Counted from the first letter of the stretch, positions 25,516 through 37,663 are shown. The stretch: 64,000 nt of DNA from Micromonospora rosaria (GCF_001567585.1 NZ_LRQV01000008.1:32554-96553), one strand, 5' to 3'. Notes: generated by a model not told the origin, from the sequence alone. Numbers and translations are program-made.

Positions 25516-27114
25516 CTACTCGTCGCGCAGGTCGGCGGCGCTGGCCGAGGTCGCGCCGATCGAGTCGGCGGCCGAGGTGAGCAGGTCCGCCCCGAGCGCC
25601 TGGTCGACGGTGAGGGTCATCAGCGTCTCGCCCCCGGCCTCCCGGCGGGCGACCTGCATCGCGGCGATGTTGATGCCGGCCTCGCCGAGCAGGGTACCGA
25701 CGGTGCCGACCACACCCGGCCGGTCGGCGTAGCGGAGGAAGAGCAGGATGCCCTCCGCGCCGATCTCCACGTCGAAGCCGTCCACCTCGGTCAGCTTGAG
25801 CACGTCACGGTTGCCGGTGTGGGTCACCGTGCCGGAGACGCTGACGGTACGCCCGTCGGGCAGGGCGCCCCGGACGGTGACCAGGTTCGGGTGCTCGGTG
25901 GTCTCGACCTGGGTGGTCAGGGTGACCTCGACCCCGCGCTCGGCGGCCAGGTGCGGCGCGTTGACGTAGGTGACCTGCTCCTCGACGACCGAGCTGAACA
26001 GCCCCTTGGTCGCGGCGAGCTTGAGCACCGAGACGTCGTGGTTGACGATCTCCCCGCGTACCTCGACGGTGACGCTGGCGGCGACGCCACCGGCCACGGC
26101 GGTGAAGGCCCGGCCGAGCTTCTCGGCCAGCGGCAGCAGCGGGCGGACGTCCTCGGCGACCACGCCGCCGGCCTGGACGTTCACCGCGTCCGGGACGAAC
26201 TCGCCCTGGAGCGCGAGCTTGACGCTGCGGGCCACCGCGAGACCGGCCTTGTCCTGCGCCTCGGCGGTGGAGGCACCCAGATGCGGGGTGGCCACCACGT
26301 TGTCGAACGCGAACAGCGGCGAGGAGGTGCAGGGCTCCTTGGCGTACACGTCGACACCGGCGCCACCGACCCGGCCCTCGGCGATCGCGTCGGCCAGCGC
26401 CTGCTCGTCGACCAGACCACCCCGGGCGGCGTTGACGATCCGCACGCCGGGCTTGACGATCGCCAGCTCCTTCTCCCCGATAAGCCCGACGGTCTCCGGG
26501 GTCTTGGGCAGGTGGATCGAGATGAAGTCGCTCTCCCGCAGCAGCTCCTCCAGCCCGACCAGGCGGACGCCGAGCTGGGCGGCGCGCGCCGGCTGGATGT
26601 AGGGGTCGTACGCGATCAGCCGGGTGCCGAAGGCGGCGATCCGCTGCGCGAAGAGCACGCCGATGCGGCCGAGACCCACCACGCCCACGGTCTTGCCCTG
26701 GATCTCCACGCCGGTGTACTTCGACCGCTTCCACTCCCCCGCCTTCAGCGCGGCGCTGGCGCTGGCGGTGTTGCGGGCGACCGCGAGCAGCAGCGCGAGG
26801 GCCTGCTCGGCGGCGGATACGATGTTCGAGGTGGGGGCGTTGACGACCATCACACCCCGGGCGGTGGCGGCCGGCACCTCGACGTTGTCCAGACCCACCC
26901 CGGCCCGGGCGACCACCTTCAGCCGCGGCGCGGCGGCGACCGCCTCGGCGTCGATCTGGGTGGCGCTACGGACGATCACGGCGTCCGCCTCGGCGAGCGC
27001 GGAGAGCAGAGCCGGACGGTCGGTGCCGTCGACGTGACGGACGTCGAAGTCGTGCGCGAGTACCTCGATGGCGGCAGGGGCGAGTTCTTCGGCGATCAGT
27101 ACGACAGGATTCAT
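25516..27114 (-). CDS. serA: D-3-phosphoglycerate dehydrogenase (long, ACT-containing form)
   Basis: SerA catalyses the first step of serine synthesis. The 532-residue protein has the nucleotide-binding motif VGVVGLGRIG (near residue 145), the catalytic Arg in VNAARGGLVDE and His in VATPHLGAST, then an intervening allosteric substrate-binding domain and a C-terminal ACT domain (LLFLRYADRPGVVGTVGTLL). This four-domain form is the serine-feedback-regulated type known from M. tuberculosis. The ATG at 27114 is preceded closely by GAGGA. Its upstream region is filled by repeats rather than by other genes. Confidence 0.95.
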   Translation of the reverse strand: MNPVVLIAEELAPAAIEVLAHDFDVRHVDGTDRPALLSALAEADAVIVRSATQIDAEAVAAAPRLKVVARAGVGLDNVEVPAATARGVMVVNAPTSNIVSAAEQALALLLAVARNTASASAALKAGEWKRSKYTGVEIQGKTVGVVGLGRIGVLFAQRIAAFGTRLIAYDPYIQPARAAQLGVRLVGLEELLRESDFISIHLPKTPETVGLIGEKELAIVKPGVRIVNAARGGLVDEQALADAIAEGRVGGAGVDVYAKEPCTSSPLFAFDNVVATPHLGASTAEAQDKAGLAVARSVKLALQGEFVPDAVNVQAGGVVAEDVRPLLPLAEKLGRAFTAVAGGVAASVTVEVRGEIVNHDVSVLKLAATKGLFSSVVEEQVTYVNAPHLAAERGVEVTLTTQVETTEHPNLVTVRGALPDGRTVSVSGTVTHTGNRDVLKLTEVDGFDVEIGAEGILLFLRYADRPGVVGTVGTLLGEAGINIAAMQVARREAGGETLMTLTVDQALGADLLTSAADSIGATSASAADLRDE

Positions 27115-27361
27115 TGGTCCTCGTAGATGTCGAAAGCGTGGTGAGGTGTGCGACGCCGACGCCGCACTGCGCCCTGCGCCGACCGGATACGGCCGTGGGT
27201 GCCGCTTGCGCACCTCACGCCGATCGTAGGGGTCAGGCCGGCCGGGATGCCCCGACGACCAGCGTGAGTGCCCTCACAAACCCGACCTAACACCCGATCA
27301 CCCCACCCCACCCTCCCCCCTCCACCCCCTCCCACCCCCGATCCCCCCGCCCCCGGTCCCC

Positions 27362-27436
27362 GGTCCCGCCCACCGCGGTCCCGCCCACCGCGTTCCCGCC
27401 CACCGCGGTCCCGCCCACCGCGGTCCCGCCCACCGC
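27362..27436. repeat. Five tandem 15-bp repeats
   Basis: Unit GGTCCCGCCCACCGC repeated five times in perfect register (the third copy has T for the second G). It directly abuts the palindrome at 27439. Confidence 0.95.
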
Positions 27437-27438
27437 GT

Positions 27439-27496
27439 TGATCATGGAGTTGGCGGCACCCCAGGGGCTGGCCTGGTGCCGCCAACTCCATGATCA
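27439..27496. repeat. 22-bp-arm perfect inverted repeat downstream of ilvC
   Basis: Arms 27439-27460 and 27475-27496 are exact reverse complements (arm begins TGATCATGGAGTTGGCGG), with a 14-nt loop. The sequence is conspicuously less GC-rich at its ends than its surroundings. It lies about 150 bp after the ilvC stop on the minus strand and could form a very stable RNA hairpin; no U tract follows. Confidence 0.9.
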
Positions 27497-27497
27497 T

Positions 27498-27572
27498 CCG
27501 GGTGGGCGGGGGGTGGGGTGGGCGGGGTGGGGTGGTGAAGGGGGTGGGGGTGGGGGTGGGGGTGGGGGTGGT
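27498..27572 (+). repeat. G-rich (GGGGGT)n tract, potential G-quadruplex
   Basis: Runs such as GGGTGGGGTGGGCGGGG and then GGGGGT repeated four times on the plus strand satisfy the G3+N1-7 rule several times over. On the minus strand, the template for ilvC mRNA, this is 3' untranslated. Confidence 0.75.
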
Positions 27573-27642
27573 CCGCCGGGGCCGGGAGGCGCCGGCGGAC
27601 CATCCCTGGGCGGGTGAGCGCCCGGGTGGTACGGGTGACCGC

Positions 27643-29353
<1,711 letters not shown>

Positions 29354-29357
<4 letters not shown>

Positions 29358-29416
29358 TGCTGTGCCTTCCTCGTCATGTCCTCACGGCCCTCGCTGCGCT
29401 CGGTGCGATCGGCCAC
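29354..29416 (-). CDS. 20-codon ERSE mini-ORF between ilvB and ilvN
   Basis: GTG start 2 nt after the ilvB TAG stop; peptide begins VADRTERSEGRED and ends KAQQ; its TGA overlaps the ilvN ATG (ATGA). The GAGCGCAGCGAG core is the same as in the moxR-DUF58 mini-ORFs but occurs once. It bridges the 61-bp gap and could couple ilvB and ilvN translation. Expression as a peptide is unproven. Confidence 0.4.
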
Positions 29417-29418
29417 GA

Positions 29419-31305
29419 CTAGATGTCGTCCTCGTCGAAGACGGGGCGGACGCCCCGGGCGAACATGATCTCGTCGTTGCTGGTGCCGGCGGGGACCATC
29501 GGCCACACCATGGCGTCCTTGCCGACCACGAAGTCGACCACGACGGGCGCGTCGTTGATCGCCATCGCCGCCTCGATGGTCTTGTCCACGTCGGCGGCGT
29601 TCTCGCAGCGCAGCCCGACGCAGCCGAGCGCCTCGGCCAGCTTGACGAAGTCCGGGATACGGTGCTTGTGGGTGCCCAGCTCGGTGTTGGAGTAGCGCTC
29701 ACCGTAGAACAGGGTCTGCCACTGCCGGACCATGCCGAGGTTACCGTTGTTGATCACGGCGATCTTGACCGGGATGCCCTCCAGGGCGCAGGTGGCCAGC
29801 TCCTGGTTGGTCATCTGGAAGCAGCCGTCGCCGTCGATCCCCCAGACCACGGTGTCGGGCTTGCCGACCTTCGCGCCCATCGCCGCCGGGACCGCGTACC
29901 CCATGGTGCCGGCACCGCCGGAGTTCAGCCAGGTGTACGGCTTCTCGTACGAGATGAACTGGGACGCCCACATCTGGTGCTGGCCGACGCCCGCCACGAA
30001 GATCGTGTCCGGGCCGGCGATCTCGCCCAGCCGCTTGATCACGTACTGCGGGGAGAGGGTGCCGTCGCCCGGCTCCTCGTAGCCCAGCGGGTACCGGTTG
30101 CGCAGGTCGTCGAGCTGGGCCCACCAGTCGTCGTGCCCGGTGACCCGCCCGGCGGCCCGCTCCACGGTCACCGCGGCGATCAACTCGTCGATGACGTGCC
30201 GGGCGTCGCCCACGATCGGCACGTCGGCGTGCCGGTTCTTGCCGATCTCGGCCGGGTCGATGTCGGCGTGCACCACCGTGGCGTCCGGGGCGAACGAGTC
30301 GAGCTTGCCGGTGACCCGGTCGTCGAAGCGGGCGCCCAGCGCGACGATGAGGTCGGCCTTCTGCAGGCCGTACACCGCGGCCACCGTGCCGTGCATGCCG
30401 GGCATGCCCAGGTGCTGCGGGTGCGAGTCGGGGAACGCGCCGAGCGCCATCAGCGTGGTGATCACCGGGATGCCGGTCAGCTCGGCGAGCTTGCGCAGCC
30501 CCTCGGTGGCGCCGGCCTTGAGCACCCCGCCGCCGACGTACAGCACCGGCCGGCGGGCGCCGCTCATCAGCCGCGCCGCCTCCCGGATCTGCTTGCCGTG
30601 CGGGTGCAGGGTCGGCCGGTACCCGGGCAGGTCCAGGGTGGGCGGCCAGGTGAAGGAGGTCTGCGCCTGGAGGACGTCCTTGGGGATGTCGACCAGGACC
30701 GGGCCGGGCCGGCCGGTGGCGGCCAGGTGGAACGCCTCGGCGAGGATCTGCGGGATCTCCTCGGGGGTCTGCACCAGGAAGTTGTGCTTGGTGATCGGCA
30801 GGGTGATCCCCTGGATGTCCGCCTCCTGGAAGGCGTCCGTGCCGATCGCGGGCCGGGCCACCTGGCCGGTGATCGCGACGATCGGCACCGAGTCCATGTA
30901 CGCGTCGGCGATCGGGGTGACCAGGTTGGTCGCGCCGGGGCCGGAGGTGGCGATGCAGACGCCGACCTTGCCGGTGGCCTGGGCGTACCCGGTGGCCGCG
31001 TGGCCGGCGCCCTGCTCGTGGCGGACCAGGATGTGCCGGACGGCGGAGTCGTAGAGCGGGTCGTACGCCGGCAGGATCGCCCCACCGGGGATGCCGAAGA
31101 CGACGTCGACGCCGAGCGCCTCCAGGGACCGCACCAGCGAACCGGCGCCCGAGAGCGCGGCCGGCTCGGGGGTCCGGGCCACCGGGGTGGTCGGGGCCAC
31201 GGCGGCGCGGGCGGTGGGCGTGTGGTCGACGTCGCCCGCCGGCTCGGCGGCGGCGCGGGCCCGCCGGGCGGAGTGGGCGAGTGTCTCGGGCGTTGGTCTC
31301 GTCAT
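29419..31305 (-). CDS. ilvB: Acetolactate synthase catalytic subunit
   Basis: A 628-residue thiamine diphosphate enzyme starting the valine/leucine/isoleucine pathway. An extra N-terminal segment of about 50 residues (Ala/Pro/Thr-rich) precedes the core. The catalytic Glu lies in [15 protein letters not shown], and the ThDP/Mg2+ motif is [12 protein letters not shown]...NNGNLGMV. The ATG at 31305 follows an attenuator and leader peptide. Promoter, leader and terminator spacing match regulated ilvBNC operons of other actinobacteria. Confidence 0.96.
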   Translation of the reverse strand: MTRPTPETLAHSARRARAAAEPAGDVDHTPTARAAVAPTTPVARTPEPAALSGAGSLVRSLEALGVDVVFGIPGGAILPAYDPLYDSAVRHILVRHEQGAGHAATGYAQATGKVGVCIATSGPGATNLVTPIADAYMDSVPIVAITGQVARPAIGTDAFQEADIQGITLPITKHNFLVQTPEEIPQILAEAFHLAATGRPGPVLVDIPKDVLQAQTSFTWPPTLDLPGYRPTLHPHGKQIREAARLMSGARRPVLYVGGGVLKAGATEGLRKLAELTGIPVITTLMALGAFPDSHPQHLGMPGMHGTVAAVYGLQKADLIVALGARFDDRVTGKLDSFAPDATVVHADIDPAEIGKNRHADVPIVGDARHVIDELIAAVTVERAAGRVTGHDDWWAQLDDLRNRYPLGYEEPGDGTLSPQYVIKRLGEIAGPDTIFVAGVGQHQMWASQFISYEKPYTWLNSGGAGTMGYAVPAAMGAKVGKPDTVVWGIDGDGCFQMTNQELATCALEGIPVKIAVINNGNLGMVRQWQTLFYGERYSNTELGTHKHRIPDFVKLAEALGCVGLRCENAADVDKTIEAAMAINDAPVVVDFVVGKDAMVWPMVPAGTSNDEIMFARGVRPVFDEDDI

Positions 31306-31353
31306 GACGGTTCTGGCCTTCGGCTGGAGTGGTCAGGCTCTTCTGGCAGTGCA

Positions 31354-31372
31354 ACACGGGCGGAGCCCGTGT
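31354..31372 (-). other. Hairpin in the ilvB 5' leader
   Basis: Perfect 8-bp stem ACACGGGC/GCCCGTGT with a 3-nt loop between the attenuator and the ilvB start; role unclear. Confidence 0.4.
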
Positions 31373-31392
31373 CGGTCAAGTTCCGACGGCAT

Positions 31393-31424
31393 GAAAAAAG
31401 CCCTCGTGCAGGATGCACGGGGCC
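31393..31424 (-). terminator. Attenuator terminator of ilvBNC
   Basis: On the minus strand a GC-rich stem (GCCCCGTGCA / TGCACGAGGGC, one bulge) is followed by UUUUUU. It lies 88 bp before the ilvB start and downstream of a leader peptide. Confidence 0.8.
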
Positions 31425-31454
31425 AGCGCACTCTCGACAACAGGAGAGTGCGCT
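31425..31454 (-). promoter_or_regulatory. Pause hairpin (1:2 type) of the ilvB attenuator
   Basis: Perfect 11-bp inverted repeat AGCGCACTCTC/GAGAGTGCGCT (31425-31435 with 31444-31454) directly between the leader-peptide stop and the terminator, as expected for the pause structure. Confidence 0.7.
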
Positions 31455-31489
31455 CAGGTAAGTACTCGCAGCGACCGGTGAGACGACAT
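31454..31489 (-). CDS. ilvB leader peptide MSSHRSLRVLT
   Basis: Eleven codons, ATG TCG TCT CAC CGG TCG CTG CGA GTA CTT ACC TGA, with Leu-Arg-Val-Leu near the end. GTA and CTT are rare in this genome's codon usage, which would make stalling more sensitive. The stop codon lies at the foot of the pause hairpin. A -10-like CAGGCT ends 7 nt before the ATG, so the leader may be translated from a leaderless transcript. Confidence 0.7.
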   Translation of the reverse strand: MSSHRSLRVLT

Positions 31490-31492
31490 GGA

Positions 31493-33865
31493 CTAAGCCT
31501 GACGCATCTCACGCGATGAGTCAACTGATCCCACATGTTGGTTAACGGATCTCGTCGAACCCGGCTCCCCGACGCCCCCGGAGCGCCGTTCGCCCTGATC
31601 AGGGCGGCTCTGGTCGGCGCGCGGGGCCGGCACCCGGTCGTTCACCGGCCGGGCACCCGGCGACGTGGCGGCCTCCAGCATCGCCTCCAGGTGCTCCGCC
31701 GGCACGCCCCAGCCGAACAGGGCGCCCTGGCCGAACCGGCAGCCGGCCGCGACCACCGCGGCCAACTCGGTCGGGTTGGTCACCCCCTCGGCGATCACCT
31801 CCAGGCCGAGCTGGTGACCGAGGCGCATCACGATGTCGACCATCGGCGCGAAGGCGGGCCCGTCCCGGTCGACCGGGCGGACCGGCTCGTGCTCGGCGAC
31901 CAGGCTGTGGTCGATCTTGAGGATGTCGATCGGCAGCCGGCGGAGCTGCCCGAGCGACGAGTACCCGGCGCCGAAGTCGTCCAGGGCGATCCGCACCCCG
32001 GTCCGGCGCAGCGCGGTCAGCCGCCGGATCAGCTCGTCGAGGTCGGTGGCGACCGCGTGCTCGGTGACCTCCAGCACCAGCCGCTGCGGGGGTACCCGAT
32101 GGGCGCGCAGCGCCTCGGCGACCTGGACGACGTACTCCGGGGCGTGCAGTTCCCGGGGCGAGACGTTCACCGAGACCCAGACGTCGTGCCCGTCGGCCAG
32201 CCAGCGGGACAGTTGCAGGCAGGCCTGGTCGAGCACCCAGGCGCCGAGCTTGGCGATCATCCCGGACTCCTCGGCCAGCGGGATGAACTCGTCGGGGCGG
32301 ACCTGCCCCAGCTCGGGGTGGTGCCAGCGGAGCAGCGCCTCGGCCCCGACCGGGCGGACCGAGGGCAGCGAGGCGACCGGCTGGAAGGCCAGGCGCAGCT
32401 CGCCCCGGCCGATCGCGCCGCGCATCTCGTGCTCGACCGTGGTACGCCGCCGCAGCAGCCGGTCGTACGCCACGTCGTACCGCTCGATCCGGTTCTTGCC
32501 CTGCTGCTTGGCGTAGCGCAGGGCCAGGTCGGCGTGGCGCAGCAGGAGCTGGACGTCGACCTGGTCGGTACGCCCGGCCACCCCGATGCTGACCGAGAGG
32601 AAGACCGGCCCGTCGGGCTGCACGTACGGCTGGCCGAGCACGTCGAGCAGGCGCTGCGCGACCGGGGTGGCCTCGGCCGAGCCGCCGAGCACCAGCACGG
32701 CGAACTCGTCCCCGCCGAGCCGGGCGGCGACGTCGTCGGCGCGCAGCCCCGTCCGCAGCCGCCGGCCCACCTCGGCCAGGACCGCGTCGCCCACGTCGTG
32801 CCCGCGCATGTCGTTGACGATCTTGAACCCGTCGAGGTCGAGGCTGATCAGCACGTGCGGCACGCCCTCCTGGGCGCGGGCGTGCAGCTCGCCGAGGAAG
32901 CCCCGCCGGTTGGCCAGCCCGGTCAGCGGGTCGGTGTGCGCCAGCTCCCGGAAGTGCGCCTCCCGCTCGGCCAGCCGCCCGGCGTACCCGCGCAGGTCGT
33001 TGAGGGTGAGGTACTGCCGGGCCACCAGCGCGAACCCCTCCACGCTGCCGGCGACGATGCCCAGCGCGTCGAACCGGCCGTCCTGGGCGAGGTGGTACAT
33101 CGCCGAGGTGGCCATCGCGACCATCGGGACCACCGCGTACTCGCCGTCGCGGCGGGTCGGGTCGATCTCCACCTGACCGGGCGAGTCGGCCCCGTGCACC
33201 GTCACGGCGACGGCCGCCAGCCCCGCCGCCAGCCCGGCGGCGCCGACCAGTACCAGCGGGCCCTCGCCCTGGCAGAGCCCGGCGGCGATGCCGAGCCCGC
33301 CCAGGGTGACGGCGGTGGTCCCGGCGGCGAAGAGGGCCAGCCGGCGGCGCGGCGCGGCGCGCAGCACGACGATGAGCCCGAGCCCGGCGGTCAGCGCCGT
33401 GCTCACGGTGGCGAGCAGGATCGCCGGACAGGCGGTCGGGGTGGCCGCGCCGAGCAGGCGGGTCGGCTCGGACAGCAGCACCCAGCCGACGAACCAGAGC
33501 GCGGCGGCGATGACCAGGCCGTCCAGGGCCAGCCGCAGGGTCGACCGCGCGGTGATCGCGGTGCCCGGCAGCCGGAGCAGCCAGAGGCAGAAGGCCAGCC
33601 CGCTCAGCACCGCGCCGACGGCGACCACCGCCGCCCAGCCGCTGTGCCCGTCGGACTCGTGCCCCCGGTGCCCGGTGTCGCCGACGCCCACGGCCAGCCC
33701 GACCAGCAGGCCGGCCGTGGCGGTCACGGCGGCCACGACCAGCAGGAGCTGGGCCACGCGGCAGCGCCCCGTCCGGCGTCGGACGGACGCGGTCAGCAGG
33801 GCGGTGGCGGCAGCGGCGACGAGCCCGCTCAACGCCGCGACGGCGACGCCAGAGGGGAAAGGCAC
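31493..33865 (-). CDS. Membrane GGDEF-EAL protein (c-di-GMP synthesis and/or breakdown)
   Basis: A 790-residue signalling protein. Residues 1-225 form about seven or eight hydrophobic helices. A GGDEF domain follows with an intact signature (residues 384-388) and an I-site RADD (375-378) for product inhibition. The EAL domain has EALLRW (509-514), [22 protein letters not shown] and LKIDHSLV, so both activities could be present. The C-terminal 45 residues are hydrophilic and non-conserved. The start is uncertain: GTG at 33865 is the first in a well-conserved hydrophobic N-terminus and has no clear Shine-Dalgarno sequence. It is divergent from ilvD by 111 bp. Confidence 0.9.
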   Translation of the reverse strand: MPFPSGVAVAALSGLVAAAATALLTASVRRRTGRCRVAQLLLVVAAVTATAGLLVGLAVGVGDTGHRGHESDGHSGWAAVVAVGAVLSGLAFCLWLLRLPGTAITARSTLRLALDGLVIAAALWFVGWVLLSEPTRLLGAATPTACPAILLATVSTALTAGLGLIVVLRAAPRRRLALFAAGTTAVTLGGLGIAAGLCQGEGPLVLVGAAGLAAGLAAVAVTVHGADSPGQVEIDPTRRDGEYAVVPMVAMATSAMYHLAQDGRFDALGIVAGSVEGFALVARQYLTLNDLRGYAGRLAEREAHFRELAHTDPLTGLANRRGFLGELHARAQEGVPHVLISLDLDGFKIVNDMRGHDVGDAVLAEVGRRLRTGLRADDVAARLGGDEFAVLVLGGSAEATPVAQRLLDVLGQPYVQPDGPVFLSVSIGVAGRTDQVDVQLLLRHADLALRYAKQQGKNRIERYDVAYDRLLRRRTTVEHEMRGAIGRGELRLAFQPVASLPSVRPVGAEALLRWHHPELGQVRPDEFIPLAEESGMIAKLGAWVLDQACLQLSRWLADGHDVWVSVNVSPRELHAPEYVVQVAEALRAHRVPPQRLVLEVTEHAVATDLDELIRRLTALRRTGVRIALDDFGAGYSSLGQLRRLPIDILKIDHSLVAEHEPVRPVDRDGPAFAPMVDIVMRLGHQLGLEVIAEGVTNPTELAAVVAAGCRFGQGALFGWGVPAEHLEAMLEAATSPGARPVNDRVPAPRADQSRPDQGERRSGGVGEPGSTRSVNQHVGSVDSSREMRQA
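31496..31524 (-). promoter_or_regulatory. Probable promoter of the ilvB leader
   Basis: -35 TTGACT (31524-31519), 17-bp spacer, -10 CAGGCT (31501-31496), placing the transcript start on or beside the leader-peptide ATG. The promoter lies within the last codons of the upstream GGDEF/EAL gene. Confidence 0.5.
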
Positions 33866-33976
33866 GAGCTCAACTGTGCCCGATCCGCGCCGACCGTGGG
33901 GGACCGGGTGTGCAACTGTTGGGACACGGCGCACACACCCGGGGCGTACGGCGGCGACGGTGCCAGACTGGGAGCC

Positions 33977-35824
33977 ATGCCTGAGCTGCGGTCGAAGACC
34001 TCCACGCACGGTCGGACGATGGCCGGCGCCCGGGCCCTCTGGCGGGCCACCGGGATGACCGACGACGACTTCGGCAAGCCGATCGTCGCCATCGCCAACA
34101 GTTTCACCCAGTTCGTCCCCGGTCACGTACACCTCAAGGACCTCGGCGGCCTGGTCGCCGACGCGGTCGCCGAGGCCGGCGGGGTGGGCCGGGAGTTCAA
34201 CACGATCGCGGTCGACGACGGCATCGCCATGGGCCACGGCGGCATGCTCTACTCCCTACCCAGCCGGGAGCTGATCGCCGACGCGGTCGAGTACATGGTC
34301 AACGCGCACTGCGCCGACGCCCTGGTCTGCATCTCCAACTGCGACAAGATCACCCCGGGGATGCTGCTGGCCGCGCTGCGGCTGAACATCCCCACCGTCT
34401 TCGTCTCCGGCGGCCCGATGGAGGCCGGCAAGACGGTGGCGATCGAGGGGATCGTGCACTCCAAGATCGACCTGATCGACGCCATGATCGCCTCCTCCAA
34501 CGAGGCGGTCACCGACGACCAGCTCGGGGAGATCGAGCGCTCCGCCTGCCCCACCTGCGGCTCCTGCTCCGGCATGTTCACCGCCAACTCGATGAACTGC
34601 CTCACCGAGGCGATCGGGCTGGCGCTGCCGGGCAACGGGTCGACGCTGGCCACCCACGCCGCCCGCAAGGCGCTCTTCGGCGAGGCCGGCCGCACCGTCG
34701 TGGAGATCGCCAAGCGGTGGTACGACCAGGACGACGCCTCGGTGCTGCCCCGCGCCATCGCCAACCGGTCCGCCTTCGAGAACGCGGTCGCGCTGGACGT
34801 GGCGATGGGCGGCTCGACCAACACGATCCTGCACCTGCTCGCCGCCGCCCGGGAGGCCGAGCTGGACTTCCACGTCGCCGACATCGACGCGATCTCCCGG
34901 CGGGTGCCCTGCCTGTCCAAGGTCGCCCCGAACTCGCCGCAGTACCACATGGAGGACGTGCACCGGGCCGGTGGCATCCCGGCCATCCTCGGTGAGCTGG
35001 ACCGGGCCGGGCTGCTGCACCGGGACGTGCGCTCCGTGCACTCCCCCACCCTCGACCGGTGGCTGGCCGACTGGGACGTGCGCGGCGGCAGCGCCACCGC
35101 CGAGGCCGTGGAGCTGTTCCACGCCGCCCCGGGCGGGGTCCGCACCACCGAGCCCTTCTCCACCAGCAACCGCTGGTCGTCGCTGGACACCGACGCGGCC
35201 GGCGGCTGCATCCGGGACGCCGCGCACGCGTACTCCGCCGACGGCGGGCTGGCCATCCTGCACGGCAACCTCGCCCCGGACGGCTGCGTGGTCAAGACCG
35301 CCGGGGTGCCCGAGGAGTGCCTGACCTTCCGGGGCCCGGCCAAGGTGTACGAGTCGCAGGACGACGCGGTCACCGCCATCCTGGCCAAGGAGATCGTCGC
35401 CGGGGACGTGGTGGTCATCCGGTACGAGGGCCCGAAGGGCGGCCCCGGCATGCAGGAGATGCTGTACCCCACCTCGTTCCTGAAGGGACGGGGGCTGGGC
35501 CGCTCCTGCGCGCTGCTCACCGACGGCCGGTTCTCCGGCGGCACCTCCGGGCTCTCCATCGGACACGTCTCGCCCGAGGCCGCCTCCGGTGGGCTGATCG
35601 CCCTGGTCGAGCCGGGTGACGAGGTCGTCATCGACATCCCGGGCCGGTCGATCGAGCTGAACGTCCCCGCCGACGTGCTGGAGGCCCGCCGGATCGCCCA
35701 GGAGAAGCGGGACCGCCCGTACACCCCGGTTGACCGGCAGCGCCCGGTCTCGGCGGCGCTGCGGGCGTACGCCTCGATGGCCACCTCGGCCAGCGACGGC
35801 GCGTACCGCCGCGTCCCCGAGTAG
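33977..35824 (+). CDS. ilvD: Dihydroxy-acid dehydratase
   Basis: IlvD makes the 2-oxo acids of valine and isoleucine synthesis. The 615-residue protein has the iron-sulfur cysteines in [11 protein letters not shown] and [18 protein letters not shown] and conserved [24 protein letters not shown] and [17 protein letters not shown]. Its length matches the long, [4Fe-4S]-type E. coli-like group. The ATG at 33977 has GGGAG at 2-7 nt spacing. It is alone on the plus strand and ends at a GGGGCCCC repeat. Confidence 0.96.
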   Translation: MPELRSKTSTHGRTMAGARALWRATGMTDDDFGKPIVAIANSFTQFVPGHVHLKDLGGLVADAVAEAGGVGREFNTIAVDDGIAMGHGGMLYSLPSRELIADAVEYMVNAHCADALVCISNCDKITPGMLLAALRLNIPTVFVSGGPMEAGKTVAIEGIVHSKIDLIDAMIASSNEAVTDDQLGEIERSACPTCGSCSGMFTANSMNCLTEAIGLALPGNGSTLATHAARKALFGEAGRTVVEIAKRWYDQDDASVLPRAIANRSAFENAVALDVAMGGSTNTILHLLAAAREAELDFHVADIDAISRRVPCLSKVAPNSPQYHMEDVHRAGGIPAILGELDRAGLLHRDVRSVHSPTLDRWLADWDVRGGSATAEAVELFHAAPGGVRTTEPFSTSNRWSSLDTDAAGGCIRDAAHAYSADGGLAILHGNLAPDGCVVKTAGVPEECLTFRGPAKVYESQDDAVTAILAKEIVAGDVVVIRYEGPKGGPGMQEMLYPTSFLKGRGLGRSCALLTDGRFSGGTSGLSIGHVSPEAASGGLIALVEPGDEVVIDIPGRSIELNVPADVLEARRIAQEKRDRPYTPVDRQRPVSAALRAYASMATSASDGAYRRVPE

Positions 35825-35827
35825 GTG

Positions 35828-35905
35828 CAAGGAGGGGCCCCTTCTTAACCTCCACGGTCGAGAAGGGGCCCCTTCTCACACCCCGGCCCCTTCTCACACC
35901 CTGGC
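35828..35905. repeat. GGGGCCCC palindromic repeat C
   Basis: AAGGAGGGGCCCCTTCTT and GAGAAGGGGCCCCTTCTC in tandem, followed by a partial third unit (CCGGCCCCTTCTCACACC). It lies 3 bp after the ilvD stop in a convergent gap and probably ends transcription in both directions. Confidence 0.85.
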
Positions 35906-35951
35906 CGGGCCGGCGCCGGCGGAGCCCGGCGGCCCACGACCGGTACGCCGG

Positions 35952-37130
35952 TCAGGTCACGGCGGCGGCCATCCGGCGTACCGCCTCGGTGACGATCTCG
36001 GGGGCGGTGGCCAGGTTGAGCCGCACGTGACCCGCCCCGCCGGTACCGAAGGTCGGGCCGGGGTTGAGCGCCACCCGACCACGGTCGAGGAAGACGGCGG
36101 CCGGGTCGTCGCCGAGCCCCAGGGCACGGCAGTCGAGCCAGGCGAGATAGGTCGCCTGACCCGGCCGGTACCGGATGGCCGGCAGGTGCTCGGCGAGCAA
36201 CTCGGCCAGGAGCCGGCGGTTGTCGTCCAGCCCGGACAGCAGGGCGTCCAGCCACGGCCCGCCGTCGCGGTAGGCGGCGGTCTGGGCGATCACGCCGAGG
36301 TGACTGGTACTTTCGCTGACCTCGAACGGCACCCGGGCCAGGTCGGCGGCGGCGGCCGGGCCGGCGAGGGCGAGCGCACCGCGCAGGGCGGCCAGGTTCC
36401 ACCCCTTGGAAGCGGACATCAGCGACAGGCCGTCCTCCGTGCCGGGCACCGAGAGGTACGGCACGAAGCGCGCGTCCCGGGCCACCACCGGAGCGTGGAT
36501 CTCGTCGGCGACCACCCGCACCCCGTACCGCCCGGCCAGCTCGGCGACGGCGGCCAGCTCGTCCGCGGTGTGCAGGGTGCCGGTCGGGTTGTGCGGACTG
36601 CACAGCAGGTACGCTGCCGCCCGCCCACCGGCACGGGCCTGCCGGAACACGTCCCGCAGTCGATCGAGGTCGAGCCGCAGGTCCGCGCCGAGCGGCGCCT
36701 CCAGGATGCGCCGGCCGGCGTGCGCCACGAAGGTGTAGAACGGCGGGTAGACCGGACAGTTGACCACGACCGCGTCGCCGGGCCCGGTGACCAGCCGCAC
36801 GGCCTCGACGACGCCGTGCATCACGTCGGGCATCAGCACGGTACGGTCCACGGCCAGCTCGTCCCACCCCCAGCGGGTGCGGGCGAACTCCGCCAGCGCC
36901 CGTGGGAACGCCTCACCGACGACGTACCCGGTGTCGCCGAGCGCGACCGCTGCGGTGATCGCCCGCGCGACCGGCTCGGCCAGCGGCACGTCCATCTCCG
37001 CCACGAAGAGCGGCAGGACGTCGTCGGGGTACTCCCGCCACTTGTGGCTGGTCCGCCGCCGGAGCTGGTCGAGGGAGAGCTGACGGAGCGGATTCCCGCC
37101 GTCGCGGGAACCCTGCGGCACACCACCCAT
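35952..37130 (-). CDS. PLP-dependent C-S lyase / aminotransferase of the MalY-PatB family
   Basis: A 392-residue fold-type I PLP enzyme. It has the MalY/PatB pattern: [16 protein letters not shown] near the start, [37 protein letters not shown] and the PLP lysine in [12 protein letters not shown]. Members of this family are cystathionine beta-lyases (methionine synthesis) or regulators such as MalY. Neighbouring genes give no further hint, so the physiological substrate is open. Confidence 0.88.
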   Translation of the reverse strand: MGGVPQGSRDGGNPLRQLSLDQLRRRTSHKWREYPDDVLPLFVAEMDVPLAEPVARAITAAVALGDTGYVVGEAFPRALAEFARTRWGWDELAVDRTVLMPDVMHGVVEAVRLVTGPGDAVVVNCPVYPPFYTFVAHAGRRILEAPLGADLRLDLDRLRDVFRQARAGGRAAAYLLCSPHNPTGTLHTADELAAVAELAGRYGVRVVADEIHAPVVARDARFVPYLSVPGTEDGLSLMSASKGWNLAALRGALALAGPAAAADLARVPFEVSESTSHLGVIAQTAAYRDGGPWLDALLSGLDDNRRLLAELLAEHLPAIRYRPGQATYLAWLDCRALGLGDDPAAVFLDRGRVALNPGPTFGTGGAGHVRLNLATAPEIVTEAVRRMAAAVT

Positions 37131-37211
37131 GTCCCCCGTTCTACCCTGCCCCGGCGCTCCGGGCCGCCGGAGGGTGACCGGGATGCCGGGCAGGGTTCCC
37201 GTGCCCGGTCC

Positions 37212-37628
37212 TCAGCCCTGGTCGAACATCTGCCCGATCCGGATCTTGTTGCCGAACGGGTCACGAATGCCGAAGTCGATCCCGTACGGCTGTTCCGTCG
37301 GCCCGTCGGTCACCTCGACGCCCTTGGCGACCAGGTCCTCGTACGTCTTGTGGGCGTCGTCGGTGGTCATGAACAGGAAGCCGCCGGCGGCCCCCTTGGT
37401 GAGCAGCTCACGGACCTGCTCGGCGGTGGCCGGGTCGAGGCTGGGCGGGCCGGGCTTCTCCAGCAGGATCTCGCGCGTGTCGCCGGGCAGGTTGACCGTG
37501 AGCCAGCGCATGAAGCCGAGATCCTGGTCCAGGCTCACCTCCAGGCCGAGCTTGCCGACGTAGAAGTCGAGCGCCTCGTCCTGGTCGAGGACGAAGAGCT
37601 GAGAGCGGCTGATCATGTTCATCGTCAT
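37212..37628 (-). CDS. VOC-superfamily (glyoxalase-like) protein
   Basis: A 138-residue single-domain vicinal-oxygen-chelate protein: LFVLDQDEALDFYVGKLGLEV begins the first beta-alpha-beta unit and YGIDFGIRDPFGNKIRI the last. Such proteins include glyoxalases, dioxygenases and antibiotic-resistance proteins; no specific function can be given. Three in-frame ATGs (37628, 37622, 37616) occur; I chose the first because a TAGCGT -10 lies 7 nt upstream, suggesting leaderless translation. It follows the AraC-type regulator gene by 35 bp, a common pairing. Confidence 0.85.
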   Translation of the reverse strand: MTMNMISRSQLFVLDQDEALDFYVGKLGLEVSLDQDLGFMRWLTVNLPGDTREILLEKPGPPSLDPATAEQVRELLTKGAAGGFLFMTTDDAHKTYEDLVAKGVEVTDGPTEQPYGIDFGIRDPFGNKIRIGQMFDQG

Positions 37629-37663
37629 GACCGACACGCTAGGACAGGGCTGTGACCTGCTGC

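Larger units (their letters stand above)
27115..27642. other. 528-bp repeat-filled gap between ilvC and serA
   Basis: No gene is supported. From the serA side it holds the serA promoter region, a C-rich pyrimidine stretch (27290-27360), a 15-bp tandem repeat, a long perfect palindrome and a G-rich tract, listed separately. Confidence 0.6.

Noticed and set aside
31535..33976. Long in-frame extension upstream of ilvD
   Set aside because: It is antisense to the GGDEF-EAL gene; IlvD homology begins exactly at the ATG at 33977, which has a ribosome site.
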